Of a stretch of 19,034 nucleotides of DNA, positions 1 to 7,332 are shown piece by piece (positions within the stretch are counted from its first letter, which is position 1; the number at the start of each line of letters is the position of its first letter). Below the pieces are notes generated by a model. It made no database searches and was not told where the DNA came from. It saw only the letters and a list, made by a program, of their open reading frames with translations. The stretch comes from a bacterium (GTDB lineage: Bacteria; Bacteroidota; Ignavibacteria; Kapaibacteriales; UBA961), in the NCBI GenBank assembly GCA_022844575.1, contig JALHLL010000031.1, positions 1,815-20,848 of the forward strand, in the 5' to 3' direction. A program made the translations under genes and the position numbers.

Positions 1-1
1 G

Positions 2-75
2 TGGTCTCGAGAGGATTCGAACCTCCGGCACCAAGTTTAGGAAACTTGTGTTCTATCCACCTGAACTACGAGACC
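2..75 (-). tRNA. tRNA-Arg, anticodon CCT
   Basis: The reverse complement folds as a complete cloverleaf of 74 nt. The acceptor stem is GGTCTCG/CGAGACC with discriminator A. The D stem is GTTC/GAAC. The anticodon stem is CAAGT/ACTTG around loop TTCCTAA, so the anticodon is CCT, which reads AGG (Arg). The T stem GGAGG/CCTCT closes the loop TTCGAAT with one G-U pair. Only one base past the discriminator is inside the window, so I cannot tell whether CCA is encoded. The gene lies 12 nt downstream of the Smg-family stop codon on the same strand, so it may be processed from that operon's transcript. Confidence 0.95.
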
Positions 76-87
76 TTGAAAACTGTA

Positions 88-567
88 TCAATGAATGGTT
101 TCGGTCATACCGAAAAACATCGAATTGTCTTTGAATTTTTGTGCGGAGTTTTGATAATAACGGATTGCTACAAAATTCTTTACATCATCTCGATTTAATG
201 CAGAGGCGCCTGAAAGTGCGGCACTCTCAATCATTTCCTCAACATTGTTAGAACTTATAACACCAAAACTTGCAAGAGTAATTACCTCACCCCATCCCTC
301 TTTGGTAAAAAGCGTCTTTTCAAAATCATTTAATACGCGAAAGGTAAAACTGCTTTCCGATACGCTACGTAGAATACGCTCCGACAAACCGTTCTGTAAT
401 TTATCGGCTATCCAACTTAAGGCAGTGGAGATTTCTATAAATGTATATCCTCGTTTTTCCAGAGCAGGAATATCCAGAGTATCGAATGATTTACCTGTCG
501 CCATTTCGCTGATGACCAATGTAATCAATTCCATTATCCTCTCGAAAGAAAATTCTCGGTTCTTCAT
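88..567 (-). CDS. smg: Smg/DUF494 family protein
   Basis: This 159-residue soluble protein matches the Smg (DUF494) family in length and layout. A short N-terminal segment with MELITLVISEM (residues 12-22) leads into the typical LEKRGYTFIEISTALSWI stretch (36-53). A middle region (about 70-115) resembles the family part that ends in a helix before a variable C-terminus. Smg is usually found beside dprA or in translation-related neighbourhoods, and its biochemical role is unsettled. Here it starts 7 nt after the ybeY stop, so it is almost certainly co-transcribed with ybeY. A second possible start is Met12. The first Met was kept because it is closest to the ybeY end. The call rests on recognised motif similarity, not an alignment. 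Confidence 0.75.
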   Translation of the reverse strand: MKNREFSFERIMELITLVISEMATGKSFDTLDIPALEKRGYTFIEISTALSWIADKLQNGLSERILRSVSESSFTFRVLNDFEKTLFTKEGWGEVITLASFGVISSNNVEEMIESAALSGASALNRDDVKNFVAIRYYQNSAQKFKDNSMFFGMTETIH

Positions 568-574
568 AATAGTA

Positions 575-1000
575 CTACTGTATATATCGTGATTCCAGAA
601 GACTCATTGTATTACGTTGTTCTTCCGTAGCATCATCGTATCCCACCGCGTGAAGAGTGCCATGCGCCGTAAGACGCATTAACTCATTGGTAACGGTTAC
701 CCCATATTCCTTTGCTTGCTCAAGCGCCGTGTCAACACTTATATATATTTCACATTCCAAAGGATCTGTTTCAATTGGAAATGTAATAACATCGGTAGGA
801 TAATCATGCTGAAGAAATTGACGATTCATTTCATGAATACGTTCATTATCAACCAAAATGACGGCTATCTGCGCTTCAAGCACCCCCTCGCCATTAAGAA
901 CTTTTCTTATTGTTGATTGTAGCTTTGTTTTCGGAATGCGCCCTTTGCCATACTCGTTAACAATATCAATATGTATATGTTCATTGGTATTCGATGTCAT
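575..1000 (-). CDS. ybeY: Endoribonuclease YbeY (rRNA maturation factor)
   Basis: YbeY is a metal-dependent endoribonuclease involved in 16S rRNA 3'-end maturation and ribosome quality control in the cytoplasm. The 141-residue product has the family signatures: a Met-Asn-Arg-x-Phe segment with Arg60, then PTDVITF (68-74), then the metal site HGTLHAVGYDD (113-123). The first two metal ligands are His113 and His117. The third position, usually His, is Asp123, a substitution I recall from Bacteroidota homologues. The open frame extends upstream to 1084, but that start would overlap the preceding gene by about 70 nt. The ATG at 998-1000 leaves a 13-nt gap and matches the family's usual length. 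No clear Shine-Dalgarno is visible. It is the middle gene of a three-gene minus-strand operon. Confidence 0.93.
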   Translation of the reverse strand: MTSNTNEHIHIDIVNEYGKGRIPKTKLQSTIRKVLNGEGVLEAQIAVILVDNERIHEMNRQFLQHDYPTDVITFPIETDPLECEIYISVDTALEQAKEYGVTVTNELMRLTAHGTLHAVGYDDATEEQRNTMSLLESRYIQ

Positions 1001-1013
1001 AGTGCGGGTGTTA

Positions 1014-1448
1014 TTATTGTTCCAATAACTGTTCCGCGAGCGATAACTGCATTGCGGACATGATAAGAGCAGGGTCAAGTTCACCGAAGTTTGCGCTTAA
1101 AGCATCCCTTTGTATTGGTGAGAACATAGAACATGTACAATGTTTCCCCAATACCATTCCGGAAACATAGTCATTGCGTTCCGTTATAAAAATTATCTCA
1201 TCGGGTTCGAATGTAATATATCCGCTGCACTGATGCAATTCAAAATACCCATGCTTGGTTTGAACGATAATTGCAGCACCTTCGCTACCGTCAGGATATT
1301 GCACCTGATTGAGAATTGAAATGACCTGCGCCTGACGTGATTCAGGATTGACCATTTTCCATATAATGGCGGTTTCGTCCGAACTTCCCTGAACGCCCAG
1401 TACATCGCCGATTACTTGAAAATCTTTTTCCGAGAACCGATAACCCAT
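1014..1448 (-). CDS. Hypothetical protein, 144 aa, first gene of the ybeY operon
   Basis: I do not recognise this family. The product is a soluble, acidic protein without signal peptide or membrane segment. It begins MGYRFSEKDFQVIGDVLG and has a central segment (about 38-82) that alternates like beta strands, including IIVQTKHGYFELHQCSGY (60-77). A CTC pair sits near residues 104-106, and the C-terminus is helical (about 122-144). The predicted order of strands followed by a C-terminal helix would suit a small regulatory or adaptor domain, but no function can be assigned. A TAnnTTTG promoter lies 39 nt upstream of the ATG, making this the first gene of an operon with ybeY (13-nt gap) and the Smg-family gene. 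That context suggests, but does not prove, a translation- or RNA-related job. Confidence 0.75.
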   Translation of the reverse strand: MGYRFSEKDFQVIGDVLGVQGSSDETAIIWKMVNPESRQAQVISILNQVQYPDGSEGAAIIVQTKHGYFELHQCSGYITFEPDEIIFITERNDYVSGMVLGKHCTCSMFSPIQRDALSANFGELDPALIMSAMQLSLAEQLLEQ

Positions 1449-1487
1449 CGGTACATTACCTCATTACTTATGAGAAAATAAACTGCG

Positions 1488-1516
1488 CAAAAATACGAGA
1501 ATTACCTGTTTACAAC
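1488..1516 (-). promoter_or_regulatory. Bacteroidota-type promoter for the hypothetical-ybeY-smg operon
   Basis: On the minus strand, GTTG (complement of 1513-1516) is followed after 17 nt by TATTTTTG (complement of 1488-1495). This matches the TTTG / TAnnTTTG pattern of Bacteroidota primary sigma factor promoters with one mismatch in the upstream element. The motif ends 39 nt before the ATG at 1448. Confidence 0.55.
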
Positions 1517-1624
1517 GGATTTATCGACTATTGATTGAACATTGTGAGTATTCCCCCCACTTTTTTATACTTACAATCCGTAATAATGATGATGTTTGTT
1601 CTGAATGACACAAAAGTATATCTG

Positions 1625-1632
1625 TAAATTTG
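1625..1632 (+). promoter_or_regulatory. Candidate -7 element for the kynurenine monooxygenase gene
   Basis: TAAATTTG is an exact TAnnTTTG match and ends 34 nt before the GTG start at 1667. The nearest TTTG (1595-1598) is 26 nt upstream, longer than the usual spacer, so the -33 element is not convincing. The divergent promoter at 1488-1516 lies about 110 nt away in the same intergenic region. Confidence 0.4.
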
Positions 1633-1666
1633 TATCATAATTTTAGCAAAAAATATTGAGGTTAGG

Positions 1667-3046
1667 GTGAAATCAATAACAATTATCGGTGCCGGATTAG
1701 TCGGGAGTCTTGTAGCAGTCTATTTGGCAAAGCGCGGGTATCAAGTTTCTGTGTTTGAAAGAAGACCCGATATGCGTACACAGCGTATAAGTGCAGGTCG
1801 TTCCATTAATCTTGCATTATCGGATAGAGGATGGAAGGGGATTGAGGGTGCAGGCATAAAAGAAGATATTGCTAAGGTTGCTATTCCGATGAAGGGACGG
1901 ATTATGCACTCAGTTGATGGTAAGCAGACTTTTCAACAATACGGAACAGATAAACAAGCCATATACTCAGTTTCGCGCGGCGGTATCAATATGGCTCTGA
2001 TGGATTGTGCTGAACGATATGAAAACATACAATTCAAATTCAATCAGCGTTGTATTGATATGAACATTGAAACGGCAACAGCCATTTTTCAAGATAATGA
2101 AACCGGGGAACAAAGTACCGTTCACTCGGATTGCATCATAGGTGCAGACGGAGCATATTCCGTTGTTAGAGGTGTTTTACAAATGACAGATCGCTTCAAC
2201 TATTCTCAGAACTATATAGAACATGGATATAAGGAATTGACTATTCCGCCTATAAACGGGGGGGATTTTGCAATGGAAAAGAATGCTCTTCATATTTGGC
2301 CTCGCTCTTCCTATATGCTCATAGCTTTACCAAATATGGATGGTTCTTTTACATGTACTTTGTTTTTTCCTTTCGAGGGTAATCCGTCCTTTGCATCATT
2401 ACGAACGGATGAGGATATTCTTAACTTCTTTAGAGAACATTTCCCCGATGCTGTTGAAATGATGCCGACACTCTTACAGGATTATAAAAACAATCCTACC
2501 TCTTCGCTTATAACTGTACGTTGTTTTCCGTGGTCTTATAAGGATAAAGTCCTTTTGATAGGGGATGCGGCTCATGGTATCGTGCCCTTTTTTGGACAGG
2601 GTATGAATTGCGGTTTTGAAGACTGTTCCGTTTTGGACGAATTACTAAATAAGTATGAAGACAATGAATGGGAGAGTTTGTTCGAAGAATTTGAAACATT
2701 AAGAAAGCCCAATAGTGATGCTATAGCCCAGTTAGCGTTGGAGAATTTTGTAGAAATGCGTGATAAGGTTGCCGATAAAGAATTTTTGTTGAGAAAAAAG
2801 ATAGAAGCGATAGCGCAGGAAGTACAACCTAAACGGTTCAGATCTCGTTACTCTATGGTATCATTCAGTCATATCCCTTATTCGGAATCAATGAAAATAG
2901 CAGAAGAGCAAGATAAGTATATTGATGTTATTATCAGAATGCCTAATATCAACGATATGATAGGTAGCGAAGAATTACGCACTCAAATAGCTGAGGCATT
3001 GGCTAACTTACCTGAAAGATTTGGCGATTATTCTTCACCTGTATAA
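1667..3046 (+). CDS. kmo: Kynurenine 3-monooxygenase
   Basis: KMO is an FAD-dependent hydroxylase that converts L-kynurenine to 3-hydroxykynurenine with NADPH and O2. It belongs to the kynurenine route of tryptophan breakdown and de novo NAD synthesis. The 459-residue product shows the class A flavoprotein hallmarks in order: GAGLVG dinucleotide fold at 8-13, Glu31-Arg-Arg after the second strand, the KMO-typical ISAGRSINLALSDRGW (41-56), the GADG motif (159-162), and the FAD-pyrophosphate motif GDAAHGIVPFFGQGMNCG (299-316). The C-terminal half (about 360-459) is the KMO-specific helical region. No membrane anchor like that of eukaryotic KMO is seen. The start is GTG, with GAGG at 1658-1661 placed 5 nt upstream. 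No other kynurenine pathway gene is in the window. Confidence 0.93.
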   Translation: MKSITIIGAGLVGSLVAVYLAKRGYQVSVFERRPDMRTQRISAGRSINLALSDRGWKGIEGAGIKEDIAKVAIPMKGRIMHSVDGKQTFQQYGTDKQAIYSVSRGGINMALMDCAERYENIQFKFNQRCIDMNIETATAIFQDNETGEQSTVHSDCIIGADGAYSVVRGVLQMTDRFNYSQNYIEHGYKELTIPPINGGDFAMEKNALHIWPRSSYMLIALPNMDGSFTCTLFFPFEGNPSFASLRTDEDILNFFREHFPDAVEMMPTLLQDYKNNPTSSLITVRCFPWSYKDKVLLIGDAAHGIVPFFGQGMNCGFEDCSVLDELLNKYEDNEWESLFEEFETLRKPNSDAIAQLALENFVEMRDKVADKEFLLRKKIEAIAQEVQPKRFRSRYSMVSFSHIPYSESMKIAEEQDKYIDVIIRMPNINDMIGSEELRTQIAEALANLPERFGDYSSPV

Positions 3047-3306
3047 CCAAAGGTATATTATTGCGCAAGGTTATTTGTATTTCACCGGTACTTTAAAAAA
3101 TATTCAACAATGATGATTAAACAGTTTTTTGTTCAAAAACCGTGTATCTATGCGGGTTTCGGGCTTGTCCCTACCGAAAAACGTGATATGAATCGTAAGC
3201 ATTGAATAATATTCACCAGAGTAGAAGCGCAGATCAGCTCATGGCATAATCATTGAAAAGAAGGTTCTTGAAATCAAATCGGTGGTAGATTTTTTTTCAT
3301 AATCTT
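3047..3306. other. Intergenic region between kmo and flagellin gene
   Basis: This 260-bp stretch holds no convincing gene. A 31-codon open frame at 3110-3205 has no supporting signal. A short hairpin, TTTCGG/CCGAAA with an 11-nt loop, lies around 3157-3179 but has no T-run after it, so it is not a clear kmo terminator. The best regulatory candidate is the sigma-54-like site at 3242-3257. No TAnnTTTG element is found ahead of the flagellin gene. Confidence 0.5.
3242..3257 (+). promoter_or_regulatory. Possible sigma-54 promoter for the flagellin gene
   Basis: TGGCATAATCATTGAA resembles the sigma-54 -24/-12 consensus TGGCACG-N4-TTGCW. GG and the TTG are correctly spaced, but the -12 GC reads GA, a real weakness. 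It lies 61 nt upstream of the flagellin ATG. Flagellin genes in several bacteria use sigma-54, but no sigma-54 activator is visible here. Confidence 0.3.
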
Positions 3307-3318
3307 TTGGAGTACATT

Positions 3319-4254
3319 ATGCCATCAGCAATTAGCGGCGGAGCGAGAATCAGGACGAATACGCCTGCCGAAAATTCGTACAATGCACTTGAGGCATCGA
3401 GTAGAAATATCTCGTTGCGTCAGTTGCGTCTTTCTACGGGGAAGCGTATTAACTCAGCTGCAGATGATGTGGCCGGTTATATTACATCACGTGCTTTGGG
3501 GGCACGTAACGGTGCCTTGCGGTCAGCTTTGAATGCCGTAGGCGATTCATTGAATGTTACCAATATTGCACAGGATTCATTCGATAATATCAATACGCTT
3601 ATAACCCGTATTAAAGATGCAGCGGCTACCGCTTCATCGGGTGCATTAGGTACAGATGAAAAAGTTGCTCTTGCAAAAGCCGGTTACCGTCTTGCTCAAC
3701 AAATTCAAACCGTAGTTGATTCTACAGTATTCGGTGGTCGCCAACTTATTGACGGTACATTCTCCGGTGACTTTGTTATCGGTTTTAATGCTGCGAACAG
3801 TTTATTAACTATTGCAGTTGATTTAACGACTTCCTCATCAGCTCCAAACTTTAATGTTGACGGTTTATTTAATGTTACCGTTACTAATAATTCAAGTTTT
3901 GCAGGTGTTACAGGTCTTGATCTATCAAGTTTGGATGCGGTTTCAACTACCGATTTGGGAGTATTTGCCAATAACAACATTGCCAATACACTTTCTTCCT
4001 TATCGAACGCATTAAATAATGTTAATAAGGTGGCTGCTTATCTCGGTGGTCTTACAAATCGCTTAACTTCTCAGGAAGAAGCATTAAAATCTCAAATCAC
4101 GAACTATAATGCAGCTATTTCCCGTATAGAAGATACGGATGTTGCGCTTGAACAATTGGAATTGATTAAGTCGCAGTTCTTACAGCAAACATCCATCACA
4201 TCATTAGCACAAGCAAACCAAAATCCGCAGCAGTACTTGCAATTGTTACGGTAA
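3319..4254 (+). CDS. fliC: Flagellin
   Basis: This is the filament subunit of the bacterial flagellum, exported by the flagellar type III apparatus. The 311-residue protein has the conserved N-terminal D0/D1 region, including LSTGKRINSAADDVAGY (38-54), and the conserved C-terminal region, SRIEDTDVALEQLELIKSQF (268-287), ending in the typical Leu-Leu-Arg. The centre (about 140-220) is short, low in charge and Ser/Thr/Asn-rich, so the variable surface domain is small. There is no cleaved signal peptide, as expected. The open frame can be extended to a TTG at 3307, but the ATG at 3319 has GGAG (3309-3312) 6 nt upstream and gives a normal N-terminus. The gene stands alone: no chaperone (FliS), cap or other flagellar gene is adjacent. 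A strong terminator follows. Confidence 0.95.
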   Translation: MPSAISGGARIRTNTPAENSYNALEASSRNISLRQLRLSTGKRINSAADDVAGYITSRALGARNGALRSALNAVGDSLNVTNIAQDSFDNINTLITRIKDAAATASSGALGTDEKVALAKAGYRLAQQIQTVVDSTVFGGRQLIDGTFSGDFVIGFNAANSLLTIAVDLTTSSSAPNFNVDGLFNVTVTNNSSFAGVTGLDLSSLDAVSTTDLGVFANNNIANTLSSLSNALNNVNKVAAYLGGLTNRLTSQEEALKSQITNYNAAISRIEDTDVALEQLELIKSQFLQQTSITSLAQANQNPQQYLQLLR

Positions 4255-4297
4255 GAATCGGCAGTCATTCAAGGATGATGACTCGGATGCTTGGGAG

Positions 4298-4342
4298 AAA
4301 AGCCGTTGGGCAAAGGATATGCCGACGGCTTTTCATTTTTTA
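4298..4342 (+). terminator. Rho-independent terminator after flagellin gene
   Basis: AAAAGCCGT pairs with ACGGCTTTT, with an inner GGCA/TGCC stem and a 7-nt apex, followed on the plus strand by the T-rich TTTTCATTTTTTA. It sits 43 nt after the flagellin stop and just before the convergent stop codon at 4343. The arms could also form on the opposite transcript, so it may partly serve the metallophosphatase gene. Confidence 0.88.
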
Positions 4343-5656
4343 TTATTGCAGTTCTTTGGCAAAAATCTTTTTTTCCCATAATACAGCACCGTTAACAGAA
4401 TAAACTGTTATAGTCATTACCCTTTCATTGTCATTGCCCGTAAATCGCAACACAGCAAAATTATGCTCCATTACTACCGTACCCTCAACACGTGTATTGT
4501 TTTTTTCCTCTAATGCTTTTTTGTTCACACCTGATGTGAGAGCTGAACATGTTAAATCATAAAGGGGATATGTATTCGGTCGTTCAAGTTTCGATAATTC
4601 AGTAAAATGCCTATCACCCGATAAAAAGAAAACACCTTTTATATGTTCCGCTTCAATTAAGTCAAGTAATTTTTTTCTTTCGTCGGCACGTGTTGCATAA
4701 TTCTCGAATATGGCTGCACTATTGATTGTCTGACCACCTATGGCGATAACTTTGAATCGCGCTTTTGAACTGACAAGATTATTGATAAGCCAATCTATTT
4801 GTTCTTCCCCCAATAACTCATTTTTTCCCGTGTTTCGATTATTCGGTGTTCTGAAAGAACGATTATCTAATAGAAAGAACTGCACATCACCCCATTCAAA
4901 GCTTGTAGTTATGCAATCCTTTCCATCAAAACCATAATTCGGATTTGCCCAAAAAGCTTTGAACGCTTCAAATGTGTGGTTTTTATACGGGAATCCTTTA
5001 TCACTATCATTTGGCCCGAAATCATGGTCATCCCATATAGCATAGTTACCGGTTGAGGCAAGTAGTGGTTGCATTTCGGGAATTGAGCGTGTATGAGTGT
5101 ATCGTTTGAATATACCGTTGCGGCTATTCCAATCCGCTTCACGCAAGTAAGTATTATCACCAAGCCACAACATAATATCGGGTTTTTGTTTATGAATTGA
5201 GGTGAAAATCTCATAGTCAGAGCCATAACCGTTTCCCGGTCTGTCGTATGCGGTTTCATTTACATATACACAGCTACCCATGGCAACGCTAAAATCAGGC
5301 GGAGATGTGCGCCACTGCCATAATGACGGAGTTTGAAAGAAAGTCGGATATAAGAAGTTTACTTTCTTATTGTTAATAAAAATCGTGTAATTGTACTTTG
5401 TTCCGGGTTCCACCTTATCGGCAATAAGTGTTGCGGCACACATATTCTCATGAATTGTGCGGATTGTTTGTGTTCGTAGTTTTTTTTGCGGTTCAGATTC
5501 GGAACTATATTCCATCATTATGTCGGAGGGTAAGGAGGTCTGCACCCAGACCGATGCCTCACGCATGGAGCAATAACCGACCATCGGACCTGACTTAATT
5601 TCTGACGCCAAACCCGCTTCGTAAAAGAATAATAAGAGAAAAATATATTTACGCAT
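4343..5656 (-). CDS. Secreted PhoD-like metallophosphatase (alkaline phosphatase D family)
   Basis: The protein belongs to the PhoD-like metallophosphoesterases, exported enzymes that hydrolyse phosphate mono- or diesters. Counting from the ATG at 5671, it has a hydrophobic signal segment (7-22), an N-terminal beta-sandwich-like domain (about 28-115), and the catalytic domain. The domain motifs are LWLGDNTY (168-175), IWDDHDFGPNDSD (212-224) and LSGDRHFTEL (350-359), which supply the Asp, Asn and His metal ligands. The first two Mets (5671, 5668) are possible starts. I prefer the Met at 5656 because MRKYIFLLLFF is a normal signal peptide start and a GGGG sits 6 nt upstream. Relatives from Bacteroidota are usually annotated as alkaline phosphatase or phosphodiesterase. 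The substrate cannot be told from sequence. No phosphate-regulon neighbour is visible. Confidence 0.87.
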   Translation of the reverse strand: MRKYIFLLLFFYEAGLASEIKSGPMVGYCSMREASVWVQTSLPSDIMMEYSSESEPQKKLRTQTIRTIHENMCAATLIADKVEPGTKYNYTIFINNKKVNFLYPTFFQTPSLWQWRTSPPDFSVAMGSCVYVNETAYDRPGNGYGSDYEIFTSIHKQKPDIMLWLGDNTYLREADWNSRNGIFKRYTHTRSIPEMQPLLASTGNYAIWDDHDFGPNDSDKGFPYKNHTFEAFKAFWANPNYGFDGKDCITTSFEWGDVQFFLLDNRSFRTPNNRNTGKNELLGEEQIDWLINNLVSSKARFKVIAIGGQTINSAAIFENYATRADERKKLLDLIEAEHIKGVFFLSGDRHFTELSKLERPNTYPLYDLTCSALTSGVNKKALEEKNNTRVEGTVVMEHNFAVLRFTGNDNERVMTITVYSVNGAVLWEKKIFAKELQ

Positions 5657-5704
5657 AAAAAGCCCCATCATGAATAAAAGTACCTAAAACAAAAATGTAG
5701 GATT

Positions 5705-5733
5705 TTCCGGTAGAACGTAGTGTTTTACCGGAA
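5705..5733 (-). other. Hairpin between murE and the metallophosphatase gene
   Basis: TTCCGGTA (5705-5712) pairs perfectly with TACCGGAA (5726-5733), and the stem can extend three more pairs (one G-T) around a 7-nt loop. On the minus strand it lies 88 nt downstream of the murE stop and is followed by AATCC rather than a T-run, so termination is only possible, not shown. One-mismatch promoter-like CATTTTTG (complement of 5690-5697) follows, 33 nt before the preferred start at 5656. Confidence 0.4.
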
Positions 5734-5821
5734 TTTATTCTGCAATACACGTTTTTTTTAGTTTAGGGTGTATTGATAAACTACGATAGGGGCTTAGTAG
5801 GATTGTTTATGTATACGGTAA

Positions 5822-7324
5822 TCAAGTGATACTATGATGATATTCCTCCACCACTCCTCTATCACTGAAATGGAGTACGGAACTTCCAATCGTTTGTGTA
5901 GTTTCATGCCCTTTGCCTGCAATGAGGACAATATCGCCCGATTGTGCTGAAGATAATGCCCTCTCTATGGCTTCTTTACGGTCGAGAATAATGAGGACAG
6001 GTATCAAACGTGTAAAGCCACGAAGAATTTCTTCAGCAATTATTTGAGGATGTTCATTACGAGGATTATCGGAAGTAATGATAATCGAATCAGATAATTC
6101 CGAAGCAATACTACCCATAAGCGGTCTTTTTTTTGCATCTCTATTACCACCGCATCCGAATACGGTTATCAATGTTCCTTTAGTACTTGAGTAATTGTGT
6201 AGAGTTGCTCGGCAAGTGCGCAATACTTTTTCCAAAGCATCAGGTGTATGTGCATAATCAATAATTGCAACACTATTATTAGGTAATGGTATTGCTTCCA
6301 TTCTGCCCGGAGCACCATGTGATTGTCTAACTGCCTCCGAAAGCACGACTTTGTCCATTCCCAATGCCAAACAAAGCGAAATACAAAGAGCCATATTTTC
6401 CACATTAAAGAAACCAAGCAATAATGTAGAAAACATATACCGTGCATGAAGTGTTTCGGGAAATGAACCGTCAATATCAAGTGAGAAGTGCGTGCCTTGT
6501 AATGAACATTCTACAGAATGTATGGTTGTATCGAAACGATGTTCCATTCCTACGGTATATTTTCTTTTTGCTTTACAATCCGTAAGCATATAATGACTAT
6601 AAACACCATCTCCGTTTACTATTGCTATGGCATCGGCTGGAAGCATATCGAAGAGCATTTTTTTTGCTTGAGCATATTCTTCCATCGTTCTATGAAAATC
6701 AAGGTGATCGTGGGAGAGGTTGGTAAATAAAGCTGCGGAAAAACGAATACCACGAACCCGTTCCATAATAAGGGAGTGGGAACTTACTTCCATAATAACG
6801 GTCGTAATACCCTCCTCAGCCATTTCCGAAAGAATTTTGCATAATTCGGGAGCTTCTGGTGTAGTATATTTCGTCTCTATTTTTTTATCACCGAAATAAT
6901 TTCCCGTTGTTCCGATAATACCGCATTTTTCACCATGTGCTTCAAGTAATTGTTTAAGTATAAATGTTACGGTGGTTTTGCCGTTTGTTCCGGTAACACC
7001 GTAAATTTTTAATCTGCTCGAGGGATTATTGTGGAATATGTGGGAAATATCCGCTGCGGTGGAGCGGGCATTCTCAACAATTATATATGTAATATCCTTT
7101 ATTAAATCATCAGGCAGTTTTTCACAGATAATAGCTGCGGCACCATTATCTATTGCATTCTGTATAAAAGCATGCCCATCTGTTGTTGTGCCTTTTATAG
7201 CAATAAATAATGATTTTTTCTCACAAGTGCGTGAATTATGTTCAATGGAAAATATGGAAATATCCGTTAATCCGATTATTTGTTTCGGATTGATGGCATG
7301 AAGTAGATCGGACAGTATTTTCAT
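5822..7324 (-). CDS. murE: UDP-MurNAc-L-Ala-D-Glu:meso-diaminopimelate ligase
   Basis: MurE adds the third stem-peptide residue to the cytoplasmic peptidoglycan precursor, using ATP. The 500-residue protein shows all three Mur ligase domains. These are the N-terminal UDP-binding domain (about 20-100), the central ATPase domain with P-loop GVTGTNGKTT (109-118), TTPE (154-157) and MEVSSHS (178-184), and the C-terminal domain with GAPGRME (337-343) and KGHE (471-474). The DNPRNEHP motif (419-426) is the DAP-selecting signature, so the substrate is meso-diaminopimelate rather than lysine. It starts 8 nt after the purM stop and is probably transcribed with it. MurE usually sits in a division/cell-wall (dcw) cluster; here no murF, mraY or fts gene is adjacent, so it is outside that cluster. 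Confidence 0.96.
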   Translation of the reverse strand: MKILSDLLHAINPKQIIGLTDISIFSIEHNSRTCEKKSLFIAIKGTTTDGHAFIQNAIDNGAAAIICEKLPDDLIKDITYIIVENARSTAADISHIFHNNPSSRLKIYGVTGTNGKTTVTFILKQLLEAHGEKCGIIGTTGNYFGDKKIETKYTTPEAPELCKILSEMAEEGITTVIMEVSSHSLIMERVRGIRFSAALFTNLSHDHLDFHRTMEEYAQAKKMLFDMLPADAIAIVNGDGVYSHYMLTDCKAKRKYTVGMEHRFDTTIHSVECSLQGTHFSLDIDGSFPETLHARYMFSTLLLGFFNVENMALCISLCLALGMDKVVLSEAVRQSHGAPGRMEAIPLPNNSVAIIDYAHTPDALEKVLRTCRATLHNYSSTKGTLITVFGCGGNRDAKKRPLMGSIASELSDSIIITSDNPRNEHPQIIAEEILRGFTRLIPVLIILDRKEAIERALSSAQSGDIVLIAGKGHETTQTIGSSVLHFSDRGVVEEYHHSIT

Positions 7325-7332
7325 TAGGTATT

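Noticed and set aside
245..592. 115-codon plus-strand open frame
   Set aside because: It is the antisense shadow of the Smg-family gene, without domain or start signal.
1001..1084. Upstream extension of ybeY to 1084
   Set aside because: It would overlap the preceding gene by about 70 nt and add a Cys/Asn-rich stretch unlike YbeY N-termini.
3110..3205. 31-codon open frame before the flagellin gene
   Set aside because: It has no Shine-Dalgarno, no recognisable family and unremarkable composition; chance is the simplest explanation.
3180..3318. Sigma-28 (FliA) promoter for the flagellin gene
   Set aside because: No combination close to TAAA-N15-GCCGATAA was found; the sigma-54-like site is the better, though weak, candidate.
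5759..5783. TAGTTTA/TAAACTA inverted repeat as murE terminator
   Set aside because: On the murE strand the stem is followed by A rather than T, so it does not look like an intrinsic terminator; 7 bp in AT-rich DNA may be chance.
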